Positions 7,104-14,284 of a stretch of 30,845 nucleotides of DNA are shown in pieces. Made by a program: the position numbers and the translations under genes. The notes beneath the pieces were generated by a model, which was not told where the DNA came from, did not search any database, and saw only the letters and a list, made by a program, of their open reading frames with translations. The DNA is from Maritimibacter sp. Lineage in GTDB: Bacteria > Pseudomonadota > Alphaproteobacteria > Rhodobacterales > Rhodobacteraceae. Position 1 is the stretch's first letter. Every line of letters starts with the position of its first letter. The stretch spans positions 1 to 30,845 of the forward strand of contig DOUP01000297.1 of the NCBI GenBank assembly GCA_003520545.1. Reading direction: 5' to 3'.

Positions 7104-8795
7104 GACCGGGCCGGAGCCGACCGTGGTGCTCCCGCCAGTGCCGCCCCCGGTGCCACCTGTATCTCCACCACTGTCGCCACCGGTGTCCCCGCCCGTGGTT
7201 CCCCCGCTGCCACCTCCCCCCGTATCTCCACCCGTAACGTCACCAGTGTCCTGTGAAAAATCGTATCCGGACAGGTCGAGATTCCGTTCCGGGGCAATCA
7301 TCACGGCGTTTCGAACCTCGGATTCACTCAGAGGTCCCCCGTCCGAGGATCGCAGGATCAACCGTGTTCCCTGCCACGTCACTTCGGCCCCGTTCGCGTT
7401 CGGCACCACGCTCAGCGTGATGGGATCGTAAAAGAACGGCCAGGACGACAGGTCCAACCTGTCCTCGGTCGGGTTGAAATCGAGGATGATGTCTTCATCC
7501 TCATCATCGCGAAGCACGAAGATGTCGGCGCCCAAACCACCGGTCATCACGTCGGACCCCGCACCATCGACCAGGATGTCGTTCCCCACACCGCCGTTCA
7601 GCGTGTCATCACCGGCGCCGCCAACAAGAATGTCGTGCAGAGCACCACCCAAGAGCACCTCGCCCCCTGCACCGGCTTTCGCCTGCACGCCTTGTCCCGA
7701 CACATCGTAGGACATTTGGCTCAACCCGCTCACCTGCTGAGAGGCGGCGACGATCCGGATCTGGTCGCCCAACCGCCCCGCCGCCAGCGCCGAGATATTG
7801 GCCAGCGCGACCTGCCCCGGCCCACCATCGACCCAGTTGTTTTCAATGGTATCGAGATACTGAAGCTGCCCCCCCGGCAACATGACAAAGAGCGACACCC
7901 CGTCATCCGCTCCGCCCGCGACCACGTAGTGCCGCCCGTCCACGTCAACCGTGGCCACCTCGGTTACGCCGCCGAACCGGGTGTAAAGCGTGTCCCGGAT
8001 ATGATCGGTGTTCGTAAGACTTCCGTCCTGCCCCAGGTGAAACACGGTCAATGCACCGGTCTCCCCTTGTGCAGAGGCGAGGATGACAAAGGTCTGGCCC
8101 AGCACCTCGACCGTGGCCAGGTCGGTCGGGTCCATGATCCCGATCCCGTCTTCCGGCCCCGCCGTCGCGGCCAGCGTTGGCACCCCGCCCGAAATGACGA
8201 AAGAGGTGATGCCATCCTCTCCCGCATCTCCCGCGATCAGGATGTCCGCGCCATTGACGATGGCGCTTTCCACGACCGTCACGTGATCCACATGCAAGGC
8301 GTCGGTGTCGGCGATCTGGGTTGTGCCGGTAAGATTGCCGTTGATCTGCCGCTCTGCGACGGTCAACAGGCCGTTCTTGTCCGCAATCGCGACCCGGTCC
8401 CCCGCACTCCCGCTGATCGACACGGCCCGCGCGGCGCCTGTCAGTCCGGTGTAAGTGGTCAGGCTCCCGACCTGGCCATCGCCAGAGACGGCATAGGCGC
8501 TGAGCCGTCCCGCCTGTGTCGATCCGATCACCGCCTCCAGCCCGCCGTCCGGCGCCTCGATCAATGCGAAATCGTCCACCAGCCCGCCGACCCAGTCGGC
8601 ATTGAATACCTGGGTATCCACGACAGTGACGGCACTCTCGGTGAGCGAAAACGTCGCCAACCCGCCGTAACGCCCTGACCCCGACACGAGCGTCAGCGCG
8701 CCGCCATATGCCATGAATGCTAGCTCGTCGATCCCGCTGTCCAGAACCCCCAGACCGGCGTAGAAGCGACCTTCGACCTCGATACCCATGCCCAT
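5721..8795 (-). CDS. Propeller-RTX-M10 metalloprotease fusion with altered zinc site
   Basis: The protein has 1024 residues. The first 375 or so form repeated blocks of about 50 residues with short beta strands, like a lactonase or WD-type propeller. A first RTX block follows (about 385-440), then a Gly/Thr/Asp linker made of GGDTGG-like units (about 517-555). The serralysin-like domain (565-790) and second RTX block come last. The zinc motif is HELLHGLGLAD at 677-687, so Asp687 replaces the third His while Glu678 and the Met-turn TTMSY are kept. Asp as third ligand is known in snapalysin-type metzincins, so activity is possible but unproven. There is no Sec signal; type I secretion is inferred. 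ATG at 8795 is preceded by GGAGCGGG; a second ATG lies two codons later. Confidence 0.85.
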   Translation of the reverse strand: MGMGIEVEGRFYAGLGVLDSGIDELAFMAYGGALTLVSGSGRYGGLATFSLTESAVTVVDTQVFNADWVGGLVDDFALIEAPDGGLEAVIGSTQAGRLSAYAVSGDGQVGSLTTYTGLTGAARAVSISGSAGDRVAIADKNGLLTVAERQINGNLTGTTQIADTDALHVDHVTVVESAIVNGADILIAGDAGEDGITSFVISGGVPTLAATAGPEDGIGIMDPTDLATVEVLGQTFVILASAQGETGALTVFHLGQDGSLTNTDHIRDTLYTRFGGVTEVATVDVDGRHYVVAGGADDGVSLFVMLPGGQLQYLDTIENNWVDGGPGQVALANISALAAGRLGDQIRIVAASQQVSGLSQMSYDVSGQGVQAKAGAGGEVLLGGALHDILVGGAGDDTLNGGVGNDILVDGAGSDVMTGGLGADIFVLRDDEDEDIILDFNPTEDRLDLSSWPFFYDPITLSVVPNANGAEVTWQGTRLILRSSDGGPLSESEVRNAVMIAPERNLDLSGYDFSQDTGDVTGGDTGGGGSGGTTGGDTGGDSGGDTGGTGGGTGGSTTVGSGPVDVYFAASGEFVMNDSGTSYYSEGWNGYEIARAEAAMAMIEAVTDVTFNRVYSAADADFVMGLDTDRQMSATLFGFLRPPYGGQQAGMFNGLAWDRDAGGDLEAGGAGFVTITHELLHGLGLADPHDTGGTSSILPGVTGTFSDNGAWNQGVFTTMSYNEGSNTTSVREGPNAFGLWGSEIGPMAPDIAVLQSLYGANMTTATGNDTYVLPSVNGTGMGWTTIWDAGGTDEIVFMGAQGAAINLRPATLTYQIGGGGFASAVWGASGGFIIAAGVVIENATTGPGSDRVYGNHVSNTIITNGSRDVIRGMEGDDLLSAGPGNDDVGGGFGNDTIYAGSGNDRIYGGPGNDRIFAGTGNDTIWGGLDDDKSTLGAGADQFIFTAGDGNDTITDFDLSEDWIDLDPRLMTGTRGVADVIAGATTSAAGLRLTFDSGDSITFEGYSDTTGFASVLHFIDFLATV

Positions 8796-8882
8796 CCCGC
8801 TCCATTGAACGGAATAGACAGTCGGACGCCGGATGGGCCTGGATCAGCGCGACAATGTGACCAATCCACGAACATTAGCGCG

Positions 8883-8911
8883 AATATAATCCAACATTTA
8901 TAGGTAGTTAA
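8883..8911 (-). promoter_or_regulatory. Candidate sigma70-type promoter for the propeller-protease gene
   Basis: On the minus strand, TTAACT (8906-8911) and TATATT (8883-8888) are separated by exactly 17 bases. They match the consensus at 4/6 and 5/6 positions. The region is AT-rich against a GC-rich background and lies about 88 bases upstream of the ATG at 8795, leaving a longish leader. It sits directly after the 3' end of kpsT, so the protease gene probably has its own promoter. Confidence 0.5.
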
Positions 8912-8923
8912 GGTTAATGGCGA

Positions 8924-9601
8924 TCACGCCCGCTGCGCCGCCGCACCCAGTCGCATCCGGTCCTCATGAACCTTGATCGCGTCGTTGATGTCATCGAACA
9001 ATTCGACCTCACCATCGTTCAGGATCATGCCCATGTCGCAGAAATCGCGCATCTCATCCATGTTGTGGCTCACCATGATCGCGCCCGCCTCTGACACACG
9101 ATCCAGGAACACCGCTTGGCTTTTTCGCCGAAAGGCCGCATCCCCAACCGCTGTGACTTCATCGACCAGGTAGGTATCGAACTGGATGCCCATGACAGTA
9201 CCAAAAGCGATCCGTGACCGCATCCCCGATGAATAGGTCTTGAACGGCATGTAGAAATGATCGCCGATTTCGGCGAAATGATAGACGAACTCGCAAAGCT
9301 CGTCCGTATCGACTCCGTAAATCCGCGCCACGAACCGCACGTTCTGCGCTCCGGTCATCTCGCCGTGAAACGCGGCCCCCAACCCCACGGGCCAGGAAAT
9401 CGACCCATCCGAAAACACCCGCCCCGTCGTGGCATTCATGGAGCCCGCCACAATGGACAACAGCGTCGACTTTCCGGCCCCGTTGCGGCCCAATAACCCC
9501 ATGGATTTTCCGCTGGGTATCGTCAGGTTGAGGTTCTCGAAGATCACCTTCTGACGGTTTCGAACCCGGAAAGACTTGCTTAGGTTCTCGAACTTGATCA
9601 C
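8924..9601 (-). CDS. kpsT: Capsular polysaccharide ABC transporter ATP-binding protein
   Basis: This 225-residue ATPase belongs to the KpsT/BexA/CtrD type and powers export of lipid-linked capsular polysaccharide through KpsM. It shows Walker A GRNGAGKST (38-46), a signature written YSSGMRSR (123-130) instead of LSGGQ, as usual in this subfamily, Walker B TYLVDE (143-148) and a switch His near 179. The short length and lack of a C-terminal carbohydrate-binding domain favour KpsT over Wzt. The start is GTG at 9601, three bases after the kpsE stop, so the two genes are translated together. It is the last gene of its operon. Confidence 0.9.
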   Translation of the reverse strand: MIKFENLSKSFRVRNRQKVIFENLNLTIPSGKSMGLLGRNGAGKSTLLSIVAGSMNATTGRVFSDGSISWPVGLGAAFHGEMTGAQNVRFVARIYGVDTDELCEFVYHFAEIGDHFYMPFKTYSSGMRSRIAFGTVMGIQFDTYLVDEVTAVGDAAFRRKSQAVFLDRVSEAGAIMVSHNMDEMRDFCDMGMILNDGEVELFDDINDAIKVHEDRMRLGAAAQRA

Positions 9602-9604
9602 GGC

Positions 9605-10888
9605 CTAGTTCCGGTCACGCACGGAATAGAAGACAAGCGCCAGAAGCGCCCACGTAAGCACCGCGAACAGGAAAGCAACCAAGACGACCTGGAGCCGCTT
9701 CGGATACATCGCCTTCTCTGGCAAGGTTGGCAGAATGAAAGACGCCAGATACCGGGTTTGTCGTGTCGCATTGGCAAGCGCTGCGTCTTTCGCGGCCAGC
9801 GCACCTCGGTATGTTTGTTCCGCAAACTCCCGGTCCACGGCGAGACTTTCGTATTCCGCAATCAGTGTCGGGTAGCCATCAGAACCATCGCCGCTTTCGT
9901 CAGATGCGAAGGTCCGTCGCTCTTCCGCCAAACGTTCCCGGATCACATTGATCCGACGCTTGGCCTGCACCATACGCGGATCGCCTTCGGCAGCGGACTG
10001 GGCCAACAGATCGTGATCGATCAATGCCTGTGCCAACTGTTGTTGAAGCGACGTCTGGACGCCCATGCGGGTCTGCATATCCGCCGCCGGGTCGACGATC
10101 TGCGTTCTGGTGCGGAAATTGACCAAAGCTTCACGCGCTGCTTTGAGCCGGACGAGGCTATCCGTCACATCTCGCTCAGCATCCCGGAGAATATCGGCCC
10201 GTGACTGCGCATTGAGATCGTTGACCAGCGTTTGGCTCTCGACAAGGATCTGCTCCGCCACCTGTTTTGCGAACTCGGGCGTGAAGGCGCGCACCTCCAG
10301 GCCCAAAAGCCCCGTCGCGTTGTCGTAATCCACGTCCATCACCCGGCCCCAGTAGGCGTGCAGGCTTTCGATGGTGCCGCCCGGTTTCAGCGCGAAGACC
10401 GGGTCCTGATCATACGGCGCAGAGTAGTGACCCCAAAGGTCAAGGTCAGCCTCGATCCGACGCACCAAATCCTGGCTCTGGATGAACTCATACAAGATAT
10501 CGGAATCCGAGGCATTGCCACCCGTAGCGCCGGTCAATCCAGCCAATCCGTTGATCGCACCCATGCCACCAGCATCATCTTCTTGCCGGACGGTAAACCC
10601 CACAGTCGACGCGTATTGGTCCACTGAGCGCGTTTCCAGGTACCAGAAGATCGCGGCCACCGGGAGGACCACGACGATGAAGAACGACGCGATCAGAAGA
10701 CCATGCCGTTTCTTCGCGCGCGCAGGTCCCGCCATCGGCCGGATCACGACCTGCGGGACAGGTTCTTTCTCTTTTTCAACGGTTGTAGGATTGTCCGCGG
10801 TCTTCTCTCCAAAGAACCTGGCGGACTCGTCAGCATCTTTCTGCTCCCCGGCTTTCGCCGAGCTGGATTTGACCGTAGTGATGTTCAT
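9605..10888 (-). CDS. kpsE: Capsule polysaccharide export inner-membrane protein, KpsE/CtrB type
   Basis: This Wzz/PCP-like protein of about 427 residues would span the periplasm and link the KpsMT exporter to an outer-membrane channel. A cytoplasmic N-terminal tail of about 60 polar residues is followed by a membrane helix (about 63-83), then a periplasmic region with long heptad-rich alpha segments (about 190-370) and a C-terminal helix preceded by a Pro-rich LPTLPEKAMYPKRL segment typical of the family. ATG at 10888 was chosen; a TTG at 10921 in the same frame would add 11 residues. It is immediately upstream of kpsT and divergent from kpsM. No KpsD or other outer-membrane partner is in the window. 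Confidence 0.85.
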   Translation of the reverse strand: MNITTVKSSSAKAGEQKDADESARFFGEKTADNPTTVEKEKEPVPQVVIRPMAGPARAKKRHGLLIASFFIVVVLPVAAIFWYLETRSVDQYASTVGFTVRQEDDAGGMGAINGLAGLTGATGGNASDSDILYEFIQSQDLVRRIEADLDLWGHYSAPYDQDPVFALKPGGTIESLHAYWGRVMDVDYDNATGLLGLEVRAFTPEFAKQVAEQILVESQTLVNDLNAQSRADILRDAERDVTDSLVRLKAAREALVNFRTRTQIVDPAADMQTRMGVQTSLQQQLAQALIDHDLLAQSAAEGDPRMVQAKRRINVIRERLAEERRTFASDESGDGSDGYPTLIAEYESLAVDREFAEQTYRGALAAKDAALANATRQTRYLASFILPTLPEKAMYPKRLQVVLVAFLFAVLTWALLALVFYSVRDRN

Positions 10889-11000
10889 GCGCGAAATGCG
10901 CGTTTCCTCGGCCAACGGCAAACCCTTTGATCCGATTTGAATTTAGAAGACCTTTTACATAAGAGTGTAAGGCAACACCAGCGAGTAGGACCACGCCCGC
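10889..11000. promoter_or_regulatory. Divergent kpsE-kpsM intergenic region
   Basis: These 112 bases separate the start codons of kpsE (minus) and kpsM (plus) and must hold both promoters. The centre, about 10925-10970, is AT-rich. I find only weak plus-strand elements (TTGAAT at about 10937 with a poor -10) and no convincing palindrome. Confidence 0.35.
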
Positions 11001-11840
11001 ATGACTGCGACAAACCCTGCCGACATTCCGCAAGAACCGGTTCTCAAACCTTCTCACCAATCTGGGAAGCGGCGCAGTTTCGCAACCTTCCGCACGGTAT
11101 CCGCTCTGGTTCTGCGCGAAATCGGGGCCATATACGGGCGCTCGCCGATGGGCTACGCATGGGCGCTCATGTCGCCACTGTTCATGGTGATCGTGCTTGC
11201 GATTGCGTTTGGTCTGTTTGGACGGGTTCCGCCCCTGGGCGACTCATTCATCTTGTACTACGCATCAGGATTCCTGATGTTTTCGATCTTCCAGCAAACG
11301 TTCAACCCGGTTCGCACAGCGCTGATATTCAACAAACCGCTCCTACAGTTCCCGGTGGTTACCTGGATTGATGCGGTGTTTGCGCGGTTCATATTGAACT
11401 TTTTCACCTCGACACTGGCCTACTTCATCCTGATTTATGCCCTGCCAATCTACACTGGCGAATCCAGTCGCTTCGATTCCAGTATCATGCTCGAAACAAT
11501 TGCGCTCATGGGCGGCTTGGCCCTGGGGCTCGGGGTCTTCGCGCACTACCTGTTTTTGGAGATCAAGCCGCTTGGCACCCTTTGGGACATTGTCTCGCGC
11601 GTCCTGTTCATCGCCTCAGGGGTGCTCTTCATGTATGAAGATATGCCGTCCGTGGTGCAGGAAATCTTGTGGTGGAACCCGTTGATCCATGTCGTGTCCC
11701 TGGGTCGGTCGGCCGTCTATTCCCATTATGACGCAACCTTCGTCAGCATCCCCTATGTCTTCACGGTCATACTGGTTTCGGCGGCGCTTGGCGGGCTTCT
11801 GCTACGCCAGCACCACAGGCGCATCCTGAACAAACGCTAG
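11001..11840 (+). CDS. kpsM: Capsular polysaccharide ABC transporter permease
   Basis: The product (279 residues) is an ABC-2 type permease of the KpsM/BexB/CtrC family, the channel for polysaccharide export across the inner membrane. After a polar N-terminal tail comes the family-like VLREIGAIYGRSPMGYAWAL amphipathic segment (about 37-56), then six hydrophobic helices and the WWNPLIHVV segment before the last helices. It should pair with KpsT even though it is encoded divergently from kpsE-kpsT; in many capsule loci these genes are co-directional. ATG at 11001 is the first in frame. It ends 15 bases before a perfect terminator hairpin. Confidence 0.9.
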   Translation: MTATNPADIPQEPVLKPSHQSGKRRSFATFRTVSALVLREIGAIYGRSPMGYAWALMSPLFMVIVLAIAFGLFGRVPPLGDSFILYYASGFLMFSIFQQTFNPVRTALIFNKPLLQFPVVTWIDAVFARFILNFFTSTLAYFILIYALPIYTGESSRFDSSIMLETIALMGGLALGLGVFAHYLFLEIKPLGTLWDIVSRVLFIASGVLFMYEDMPSVVQEILWWNPLIHVVSLGRSAVYSHYDATFVSIPYVFTVILVSAALGGLLLRQHHRRILNKR

Positions 11841-11854
11841 GATCGGCGCACAAT

Positions 11855-11890
11855 AAAACGGGCGCCGCGGAGGTTCGCGGCGCCCGTTTT
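11855..11890. terminator. Bidirectional Rho-independent terminator
   Basis: The 15-base arms AAAACGGGCGCCGCG (11855-11869) and CGCGGCGCCCGTTTT (11876-11890) are perfectly complementary around a six-base loop. The stem is GC-rich, with an A run on one side and a T run on the other, so it works for both strands. It lies between the convergent 3' ends of kpsM and metF. Confidence 0.95.
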
Positions 11891-11915
11891 GGAAAGTCGT
11901 CAGACCGGAGAGTGC

Positions 11916-12791
11916 TTACGCGCCGTTCTCGCGCAGGAACTCCGCGCTGGTCTTGATCCCACCCAGCGGGAAGACGTGGATCTTGTCGATCAGGCTGTCC
12001 GGGTTCTCGGCCTTGTATGCCGCGAGGTCGGTCAGCACTTCGGTAGGCTCGAACGGTTTGAGCAGCTTGGTCAGATCCTTCGCGCGCTTCTGCAGAACGC
12101 CCAGCGAAGGGCCGACGCCACAGGCGATGGCGAACTTGATCAGCGTCTGGAGCTTTGCAGGCCCGGCGACACCGGCGTGCACCGGCATGGTGATCCCCAT
12201 CTCGGCCAGCCGTTCGGCCCAGTCGGTCATCGGCTTCGCGGCAAAAGCGAACTGGGTGACGATCGCCATCTCGACGTCCGAGCGGTCCTTGTAGGCCTGC
12301 TTCCAGCGCAGCGCCTCGTCCACGTTAACGGTCGAACCCTTGGCGTCGATGTCGTTGTTGCCTTCCGGGTGGCCCGCAACGTGCAGACGCTTGAAGCCAT
12401 CGAAATAGCCCGTCTCAATCAGTTGGATCGAGCTATCGAGCGCGCCCACCGGGCGGGTCGGCGACCCGCCGAGCAGAAGCGCGGTTTCAACGCCGGCTTC
12501 CGACACGTAGCGGTCGATCCAATCCTTCAGCTGGGCGTCATCCTGCATGATCCGCGCCGGGAAGTGCGGCATCGCTTCGAACCCACCCGACTGAAGACGC
12601 TTGGCCGTCTCCACCATCTCTTCAATCGGCGTGCCTTCGATATGCGCGATATAAACCCGCGTGCCGGCCGGCAGGATCGCGGTGAAATCCTCGACCTTCG
12701 CAGCGGTGCGCGGCATCACTTCAATCGACACGCCGTTCAGCAAGTCAGCAAGCGGAGCATCATTGTTCTTCATCATGGTAACCACGGACAT
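11916..12791 (-). CDS. metF: Methylenetetrahydrofolate reductase-type protein
   Basis: This 291-residue TIM-barrel protein is of the MetF family, which interconverts 5,10-methylene- and 5-methyl-tetrahydrofolate with a flavin. Supporting blocks are the SIEVMPRT start, the VYIAHIEG strand, AGHPEGN near the middle, the MAIVTQFAFA strand and a MPVHAGVAGPA segment. It starts 11 bases after the stop of the LigM-like gene at 12803-14179, with GAGGAGAGG before the ATG. The pairing suggests that it recycles methyl-tetrahydrofolate produced by O-demethylation, as metF does beside ligM in Sphingobium SYK-6, rather than serving methionine synthesis only. Confidence 0.82.
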   Translation of the reverse strand: MSVVTMMKNNDAPLADLLNGVSIEVMPRTAAKVEDFTAILPAGTRVYIAHIEGTPIEEMVETAKRLQSGGFEAMPHFPARIMQDDAQLKDWIDRYVSEAGVETALLLGGSPTRPVGALDSSIQLIETGYFDGFKRLHVAGHPEGNNDIDAKGSTVNVDEALRWKQAYKDRSDVEMAIVTQFAFAAKPMTDWAERLAEMGITMPVHAGVAGPAKLQTLIKFAIACGVGPSLGVLQKRAKDLTKLLKPFEPTEVLTDLAAYKAENPDSLIDKIHVFPLGGIKTSAEFLRENGA

Positions 12792-12802
12792 CTTTCCTCT
12801 CC

Positions 12803-14179
12803 TCAGGTCTGACTACGGTATATGCGGCGTGTCGCTTCGTGAATGGGCCAGGGATGCACGTCTGCACGTACGGTCGCCTGACGGTGCCGCTCAACGGTGG
12901 GTTTAGACGACCCACCATCCGGCTCACCCCACGTAACCGTCACTTCAGTGCCGGTTTCCGCCACTTCCGGGTTCAAAACGGCGAGAGAAATCCACGCTTT
13001 CTCGTTCGCCGAATAGGCGGGTGCGATACTGATTCCCACCTGCTCGCCGTCCTTGGTGACAAGGTCATAGGGATAGCTCGCGTAATGCGCGGCCGGGAAA
13101 TCCATGTTCTTGGTCGGCAGGTCTTCGTGACCCAGCTGCCCGGCATAGATCGCCTGAACATCGTCATGGTTCCAGACCAGCGTGACCTTCTGGCGATGCG
13201 GACCCTCCGCCATCTTTTCAAGCGCCTCGCGCCCGATGAAGTCATGGTCGAACTTGACCACCCGGCCATAATCCACGTCCCACGGCGTCATGTAGTAATC
13301 TTCGTCGTTGCCGGTCTTCATCGACCCGCCCAGCGTCGAAACCGCCTCGAACGCATTGGCCGAGAGCCATTCGCGATAGGGCTTCATCTTGTCGCCGGTG
13401 TAGATCGCCGGCAGCACGGAGGGCACCCAGCCGCTTTCCGCCGCTGCGGAGGCATAGGCCCGCGACCCGACGAGGCGAAGACCGAATTCCTTCCCGGCTT
13501 CGACCAGCGCGGCCTTGACCTTGTCGCCCTCGTCGAACGGACCCCAGATTTCCAGACCCTGCGCCCCGCCCATCCCGTGGGACAGCGTTTGCGCCTTGCA
13601 GCCTGCGATGGTGATTTCACCCATGTTGAAAAACTTGGTGGTCAACTCGCCACCCTCGTTCACCTTGTTCAGAAGGTCGAGCGCAAGCGGACCCTGCACC
13701 TCGTAGCGATAGGTCAGGCGACGGTTATCGGGATCGTCGAGCTTGCGTTCATCGCGGGTGACAGTGACATCATAGCCCCCGGTTTCCGCGTGATACTGAA
13801 CCCAGTTTGGCACGATGGGGCGCCCGACTATGTTCACCTCGTCGTCTTCCAGACCGAAGATGATCGCATCCCCGATCAGGTAACCGTCGTAGTTGACGCA
13901 AACGATCTGCTTGGCCTTGCCCTTGCCGAACTTCGCGTAGCTGTTGACCGAGATATCGGAGAGCAGCTTCATCACATCCGGGCCTTTGACGTAGAGGTCG
14001 GTCATGTGAAAGCTCTGGTTCATCAGGGCGACGCCTTCGCGCCAGGCCCGCTGTTCTTCGGCCCAATGGGTGTATTCGGCCTCGATGGGGAACGGGTAGC
14101 GCCCCATCTGGTTTTCATAAAGCATATCGAAGGGGCTATCGTAGCCCTTCAGACGATCTTCCAGTGACTCTGCACTCAT
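12803..14179 (-). CDS. GcvT-fold, LigM-like tetrahydrofolate-dependent O-demethylase, paralogue 1
   Basis: The 458-residue product belongs to the aminomethyltransferase (GcvT) superfamily and is closest in layout to LigM/DesA, which transfer the methyl group of vanillate, 3-O-methylgallate or syringate to tetrahydrofolate. Positions equivalent to LigM active-site residues appear to be kept: His58 in SFHM, Arg120 in VGRP, Tyr242 in GSRAY and Trp251 in SGWVPS. The length matches LigM (about 470) rather than DMSP demethylase DmdA (about 365). ATG at 14179 follows GGGAGGA. It is co-transcribed with metF and divergent from a LysR-type gene. Residue 57 is Phe where paralogue 2 has His, hinting at a different substrate. 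Confidence 0.78.
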   Translation of the reverse strand: MSAESLEDRLKGYDSPFDMLYENQMGRYPFPIEAEYTHWAEEQRAWREGVALMNQSFHMTDLYVKGPDVMKLLSDISVNSYAKFGKGKAKQIVCVNYDGYLIGDAIIFGLEDDEVNIVGRPIVPNWVQYHAETGGYDVTVTRDERKLDDPDNRRLTYRYEVQGPLALDLLNKVNEGGELTTKFFNMGEITIAGCKAQTLSHGMGGAQGLEIWGPFDEGDKVKAALVEAGKEFGLRLVGSRAYASAAAESGWVPSVLPAIYTGDKMKPYREWLSANAFEAVSTLGGSMKTGNDEDYYMTPWDVDYGRVVKFDHDFIGREALEKMAEGPHRQKVTLVWNHDDVQAIYAGQLGHEDLPTKNMDFPAAHYASYPYDLVTKDGEQVGISIAPAYSANEKAWISLAVLNPEVAETGTEVTVTWGEPDGGSSKPTVERHRQATVRADVHPWPIHEATRRIYRSQT

Positions 14180-14284
14180 GTGTTCGGGTCCTCCCTGATC
14201 CTTGCACATGGATATAGGGACCATTCGCGCTCCGCGCTTATGCGCAGTCTGTATATTCCTCTTCATTTCGCTTATAATACCTGC
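14180..14284. promoter_or_regulatory. Divergent regulatory region, O-demethylase operon and LysR-type gene
   Basis: These 105 bases separate the two start codons. A perfect plus-strand TATAAT lies at 14273-14278, only six bases before the LysR-type ATG at 14285. Transcription from it would begin at or beside the A of the ATG, giving a leaderless mRNA. The -35 at this spacing (14250-14255) is weak. The GGGAGGA ribosome binding site of the demethylase lies on the other strand near 14190. A LysR-type T-N11-A site could sit around 14241-14253 but is not well supported. Confidence 0.45.

Noticed and set aside
14241..14253. A T-N11-A LysR box in the divergent region
   Set aside because: The spacing fits, but inner symmetry is poor and such matches are expected by chance in 105 bases.
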